This document shows positions 60,968 through 64,000 of a stretch of 64,000 nt of DNA, piece after piece; within the stretch, counting starts at the first letter, position 1; each line of letters opens with the position of its first letter. A program made the translations under genes and the position numbers. Under the pieces are notes generated by a model. It was not told where the DNA came from. It saw only the letters and a list, made by a program, of their open reading frames with translations, and did no database searches. The DNA is from Candidatus Flexicrinis proximus (GTDB lineage Bacteria > Chloroflexota > Anaerolineae > Aggregatilineales > Phototrophicaceae): contig JADJQF010000016.1 of assembly GCA_016712885.1 (NCBI GenBank), positions 226,149 to 290,148 on the forward strand, written 5' to 3'.

Positions 60968-61468
60968 TCAATCCGTTGCCAAAAGATTCCGAGTAACTTG
61001 TTCGAGTCCGTTTAACGGTTGATTATCGCTCATATTCCGAGTGGTTACTAACCAATTCGAAATTTGTCCCTGAGCATCTTCTAGAGATGAATATGGCACA
61101 ATCCGCGCCTTTGAATAAGCATCAACGATGCCTCGAACAAATCTCGAAAATTCGCTTGTGTGTTCGCACATGATCAACATCGGTTTACCAAGGTGCATCC
61201 CAAGCATAATCTCAGCACCAACACCCAATGATGGGATACCGACATAAATGACCATAGCGTCGCATCGGACAATCTCTGCTACGTCACGCATCGCTACACT
61301 TGTGGCTGACAATTCGCTGCTGCGCTCGGGATCGGTATTCTGATGGGGGAGATAACCCTCCCATCCACTATGTGTGCAGGCCGCGGCAAATTGACTATAT
61401 AAGTCGCGTACAACAGCCAAATTCGGAGCAGCACTCAATGCACCAGAAATGTACGCCACCTTGTTCAT
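60968..61468 (-). CDS. Nucleoside 2-deoxyribosyltransferase-like protein
   Basis: A 166-aa protein starting MNKVAYISGALS, with the Rossmann-like NDT plan: TSVAMRDVAEIVRCDAMVIY, GVGAEIMLGMHLGKPMLIMC (the G-x-G-x-E catalytic region). The family moves deoxyribose between bases or hydrolyses nucleosides, and variants occur in nucleotide-signalling conflict systems. ATG 61468 overlaps the TGA of the ImmA/IrrE gene (ATGA) with GGGAGA upstream, so they are coupled. Confidence 0.8.
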   Translation of the reverse strand: MNKVAYISGALSAAPNLAVVRDLYSQFAAACTHSGWEGYLPHQNTDPERSSELSATSVAMRDVAEIVRCDAMVIYVGIPSLGVGAEIMLGMHLGKPMLIMCEHTSEFSRFVRGIVDAYSKARIVPYSSLEDAQGQISNWLVTTRNMSDNQPLNGLEQVTRNLLATD

Positions 61469-62430
61469 ATCAACATCTCCCGTATCTGATCCCAAATTAT
61501 TGAAGTCTCTTCCGAGTTTCGATTTCGTAAAACAGTAATTACGTCCCCGCGATATGGCTCATCCGGCACCTCCAATTTCCCAAAACTTGGCAACGTGGGC
61601 GACGGCTGTTTTACAGGTAATGCACAACCGAGGATCTCACAGTGCATGTTCTTGCGCCCGCGAATTAACTTAACGGATTCGAAAAACATACCGTTCGGAT
61701 TTTCACCGATCCTTGAGGCCACGTCTATCAACATTGATTTACCTATAGTTGCTCGTGAAGGTAGCCACGGCACGCTCGAATTTTTATCGTAGTGGGGATA
61801 GCTTCCATTCACCCGATAGACCGAAGTAGAATTTTGACTCCTGTCTTTTTTCCAGATAATGACGGCTGAATCAGGTATAAGTTGCGGGATACGCTGATAT
61901 AAGGCTCTCCAGGAGACTAGAAATCGATCATATAAGAGTCGCAGCAAGGGCGCGCTAAACGGTGCACTTAACAGGCTTTGGGCAAATTGTGCTGTCGGCA
62001 TCAACAATTCACCCGCCGCGATATCGCATAGTTCCTCAACTTCGTTGAACAAATCTGTGCTTTGATTGATAGCAACAAGAAGGGCAGGATGATTAATAAT
62101 TCGTTGGAGCAAGAGATGTCCGATCTCGTGTGCAACAGTAAATCGTCCACGTCGCCAATGGCGAGAATCCTGTCTGGATAGTAGGATCTCATATCCACCA
62201 GTCACCTCAATGAGGCAGGATGTCTGAAGCTGAGACGGAGCATAATGCTTTCGGATTCGCTTAACGCCTAGTTCTCGTACAATTGGAGTTAATTCGACTG
62301 GAAGACGAGGCTCGCCACGCGAAAATAGCATCTCAGCGGCAGCTTGTCGAATAGCTTCCTCTGGTGACGTCGATGAGTAAGCGCTTGTTAGTCGCGCCCG
62401 TACCATGCGAAGCGATTCGTAGTTATCCAT
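61465..62430 (-). CDS. ImmA/IrrE-family zinc metallopeptidase
   Basis: A 321-aa protein. Residues 95-150 hold the zinc-protease motif FTVAHEIGHLLL (His101, Glu102, His105) and a later EELCDIAAGELLMP glutamate, as in ImmA/IrrE peptidases that cleave repressors. The C-terminal 150 residues are a beta-rich region without known motif. The gene lies between an unknown protein and the NDT-like gene, coupled to the latter. A regulatory protease role in activation or control of the cluster is inference. Confidence 0.88.
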   Translation of the reverse strand: MDNYESLRMVRARLTSAYSSTSPEEAIRQAAAEMLFSRGEPRLPVELTPIVRELGVKRIRKHYAPSQLQTSCLIEVTGGYEILLSRQDSRHWRRGRFTVAHEIGHLLLQRIINHPALLVAINQSTDLFNEVEELCDIAAGELLMPTAQFAQSLLSAPFSAPLLRLLYDRFLVSWRALYQRIPQLIPDSAVIIWKKDRSQNSTSVYRVNGSYPHYDKNSSVPWLPSRATIGKSMLIDVASRIGENPNGMFFESVKLIRGRKNMHCEILGCALPVKQPSPTLPSFGKLEVPDEPYRGDVITVLRNRNSEETSIIWDQIREMLI

Positions 62431-62449
62431 AATTTAGGGAATGGCTGAT

Positions 62450-62791
62450 CTAGCGGGACTCACCGCGTAGAAACTTCAAAGTGTCGTCGATTAGTTGATC
62501 CACGTTGGGGATATAACGCATAACGAGGGATGGCACGATTAGTTCGTGAAGTTGCTTGGCTTCAAACCAAGTGATTTTTGGCAAGCGATCAACAACGAGT
62601 TTGTCGTTTTTTAGGTCAAGTGCAGCAAAAAACTGCTCCTCCGCAACGGTTGGCCCTACCGAAGGTTCGAAGCCGGCTTCATTCGGATTGTCAACGACGA
62701 AGAATTCCGGCGCCAAAATTCTATCCCATGGCGCTTCGATAACATTCTTTACCATAGTCAATCCTTCCCGAGTTCCTGCTTTTCGAGCCAT
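62450..62791 (-). CDS. Hypothetical protein in nucleotide-enzyme cluster
   Basis: A 113-aa protein with no recognised family. ATG 62791 is preferred to the TTG at 62803, though neither has a good Shine-Dalgarno. It is hydrophilic, with mixed helices and a C-terminal LIDDTLKFLRGESR. It lies 22 bp after the broken thymidylate synthase-like gene and 19 bp before the peptidase gene, so is almost certainly part of the same transcript. Confidence 0.6.
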   Translation of the reverse strand: MARKAGTREGLTMVKNVIEAPWDRILAPEFFVVDNPNEAGFEPSVGPTVAEEQFFAALDLKNDKLVVDRLPKITWFEAKQLHELIVPSLVMRYIPNVDQLIDDTLKFLRGESR

Positions 62792-62812
62792 GTATGCGAG
62801 CAAGACGTAAAA

Positions 62813-63743
62813 TCATTGCGCCCAATAGGGAAGAAGCTGGGTTTTTGCACGCTCGATAAAGGAGGATAATAGGTCAATATCATGTAGCCGAAAACCATGC
62901 GAGCATGTACGAGCATCCTCTTCTAGCACAGCCAATGTCTGAAGCTGCTTAAATGGACGATCTTGAACACTATCGCCTACCTGGCATAGCCTCCATTTGA
63001 ATGGGTTCGGCGGGGTTCATACTGATGGCGTGGTCACCATGTTTTTATGCCTCAAATAGATATGGAAAGAATTCGCCTGCCACGTTACGGACCCAATCGA
63101 AACACCAAGCTCGACAGCGATTGCTTCATGTAACATGCTTAACTCATAGAAGTTTACCGGCAAGAGAATACATGCATTTTGTGAACGCATGATCACTGTG
63201 CAATGAAGCGCATCCGCATGGTAACGAAATAGCAGTTGCGCTACACACGGTACATCCTTGTATTTCCGAGTAATGTCGTCAGGGCCGAAGATCGTAACTA
63301 CGGCTTTGCGAGTATCAATATCCTCGTTCAGCCGATCTACGATTAGCTGTGGTTGATTTATCCCAGTAATTGGGTTTGCTTAGTCGTCCGCCTACGCCAG
63401 ATGTCCCACGAATTTGAAGACCGTCATCTGAAAACTTGACCGCATTGGGGTCATAATAAGCGTGCGCGTTTAAACGGGTATTCGCTCCAAACCTTAGTAC
63501 AGATCTTGCGACAGCAACAACGCGCATGTATCCCCTATCGACAACGAGACGATTCCATGCGGATTATTTACATCCAATGACGAGGGATTCAAAACGCGAA
63601 ACAAGTAGCTATCGTACATCCCAAAAGGGGTCGTCTTTTTGGCAGCGGTGCGCCTCTTCTCCGAATTAAAGCACATCGTTAAGTACATAATAGCCGTAAG
63701 CCTCTTCAAGTGTCGAATACTCATCAAATGCCGGAAGTGCCAT
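62813..63743 (-). pseudogene. Thymidylate synthase-like gene, multiple frame disruptions
   Basis: Piecing frames together from ATG 63743 (GGGGGG upstream): MALPAFDEYSTLEEAYGYYV; then MRVVAVARSVLRFGANTR (from 63527); then, after a shift near 63355, LIVDRLNEDIDTRKAVVTIF, GPDDITRKYKDVPCVAQLLF, MRSQNACILLPVNFYELSML and a final LHEAIAVELGVSIGSVTW...HIY. After an in-frame TGA at 63017-63019, the same frame continues with DRPFKQLQTLAVLEEDART and KTQLLPYWAQ. The central block matches the nucleotide-binding and Cys region of ThyA-like enzymes. At least three frameshifts or stops separate the pieces, so it is inactive as written or badly assembled. Confidence 0.6.
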
Positions 63744-63837
63744 GTCGAATTCCCCCCGCCCGTAGTCATCTAAACGTATCTTACTTCAGTTGTTTCGTTG
63801 TTTGCGGTTGCACAAGTTGCGATTAGTTTAGGCTGTG

Positions 63838-63972
63838 TCATAAATTCAGATTACACTCGTACCCAGCCAGCTTAAATATCTCGTTGGTCTCAGAAACAGA
63901 CAAAAACCAAAACCACAAATCTTGAGCAAATTCTCTCTTGTTGGAACCATATGGGTTCCCGGTCGCCCTCGC
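63838..63972 (-). pseudogene. 3' fragment of an unidentified gene
   Basis: An in-frame fragment ending at TGA 63838-63840: GSNKREFAQDLWFWFLSVSE and TNEIFKLAGYECNLNL. It reads as coding sequence but is cut by an in-frame TAG upstream and by the window edge. No function assigned. Confidence 0.35.
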
Positions 63973-64000
63973 CTAGTAGACGCGAAACAATTGACTTGTT

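Noticed and set aside
1..64000. tRNA, rRNA or replication origin
   Set aside because: No cloverleaf with a T-arm motif, ribosomal core sequence or DnaA-box cluster was recognised by eye; a tRNAscan/Infernal run would decide.

Overview
The window is GC-rich chromosomal DNA from a bacterium that most resembles an Anaerolineae-type member of the Chloroflexota. This is inferred from the protein repertoire (tandem secreted pre-peptidase C-terminal/carbohydrate-binding-like proteins, receiver proteins with proline-rich linkers, an ABC sugar importer with a GH3 enzyme, a WXG-type secreted protein) and from dense families of short interspersed repeats. No rRNA, tRNA or CRISPR array was recognised. 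From about 48.38 kb the DNA becomes visibly AT-richer, with insertion sequences, broken genes and conflict-system genes: a genomic island that continues past the right edge.

Layout. 0-5.3 kb: secreted DUF3298-type protein, lipoprotein, M20 peptidase, GNAT acetyltransferase, alpha/beta hydrolase. 5.8-10 kb: four tandem paralogous secreted proteins, the third transcribed carrying a 1-nt frameshift. 10.3-11.8 kb: lpdA. 11.8-15.4 kb: repeat arrays around a Pro/Ala-rich gene with SOS-box-like sites and two flavodoxin-like paralogs. 15.4-23 kb: DinB/methyltransferase pair, a receiver-roadblock-IS200-like fusion, a short UvrA-like ATPase, a DUF1905 protein, an ArsR/SRPBCC pair. 23.2-29 kb: two-component pair with a 71-bp duplication at its junction, next to a ferric-reductase-like/SH3/ApbE gene set. 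29.4-33 kb: PrmA-like methyltransferase, UGT-type glycosyltransferase, divergent methyltransferase/TetR pair with a clear operator. 33.3-40.1 kb: LacI regulator, ABC sugar importer (binding protein and two permeases, no ATPase) and GH3 glycosidase, one import-and-hydrolysis locus. 40.3-43.1 kb: two paralogous receiver-histidine kinases, one apparently kinase-dead. 44-46 kb: WXG100-like Gly-linker protein and an EspG-like partner. 46.1-48.4 kb: 95-bp tandem repeat, second SOS-box cluster, truncated phage protease-capsid gene.

Island, 48.4-64 kb. A SorC-like protein truncated by an IS3-family element; an operon of XRE-SorC regulator, HNH-TPR and TPR-GreAB-C-PIN ORFs (the last two probably one protein of about 1271 aa split by a missing G in a G run); a transmembrane GAF gene cut by an IS5-family element with a TA duplication; a serine recombinase; and a compact minus-strand cluster of thymidylate synthase-like (broken), hypothetical, ImmA/IrrE peptidase, nucleoside deoxyribosyltransferase-like and deoxynucleoside kinase-like (broken) genes. 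The HNH/TPR/GreAB-C/PIN operon and the nucleotide-enzyme/ImmA cluster are the best candidates for a poorly described conflict system.

Caution: several frameshifts fall in or near short homopolymers, so some may be assembly errors rather than real mutations.
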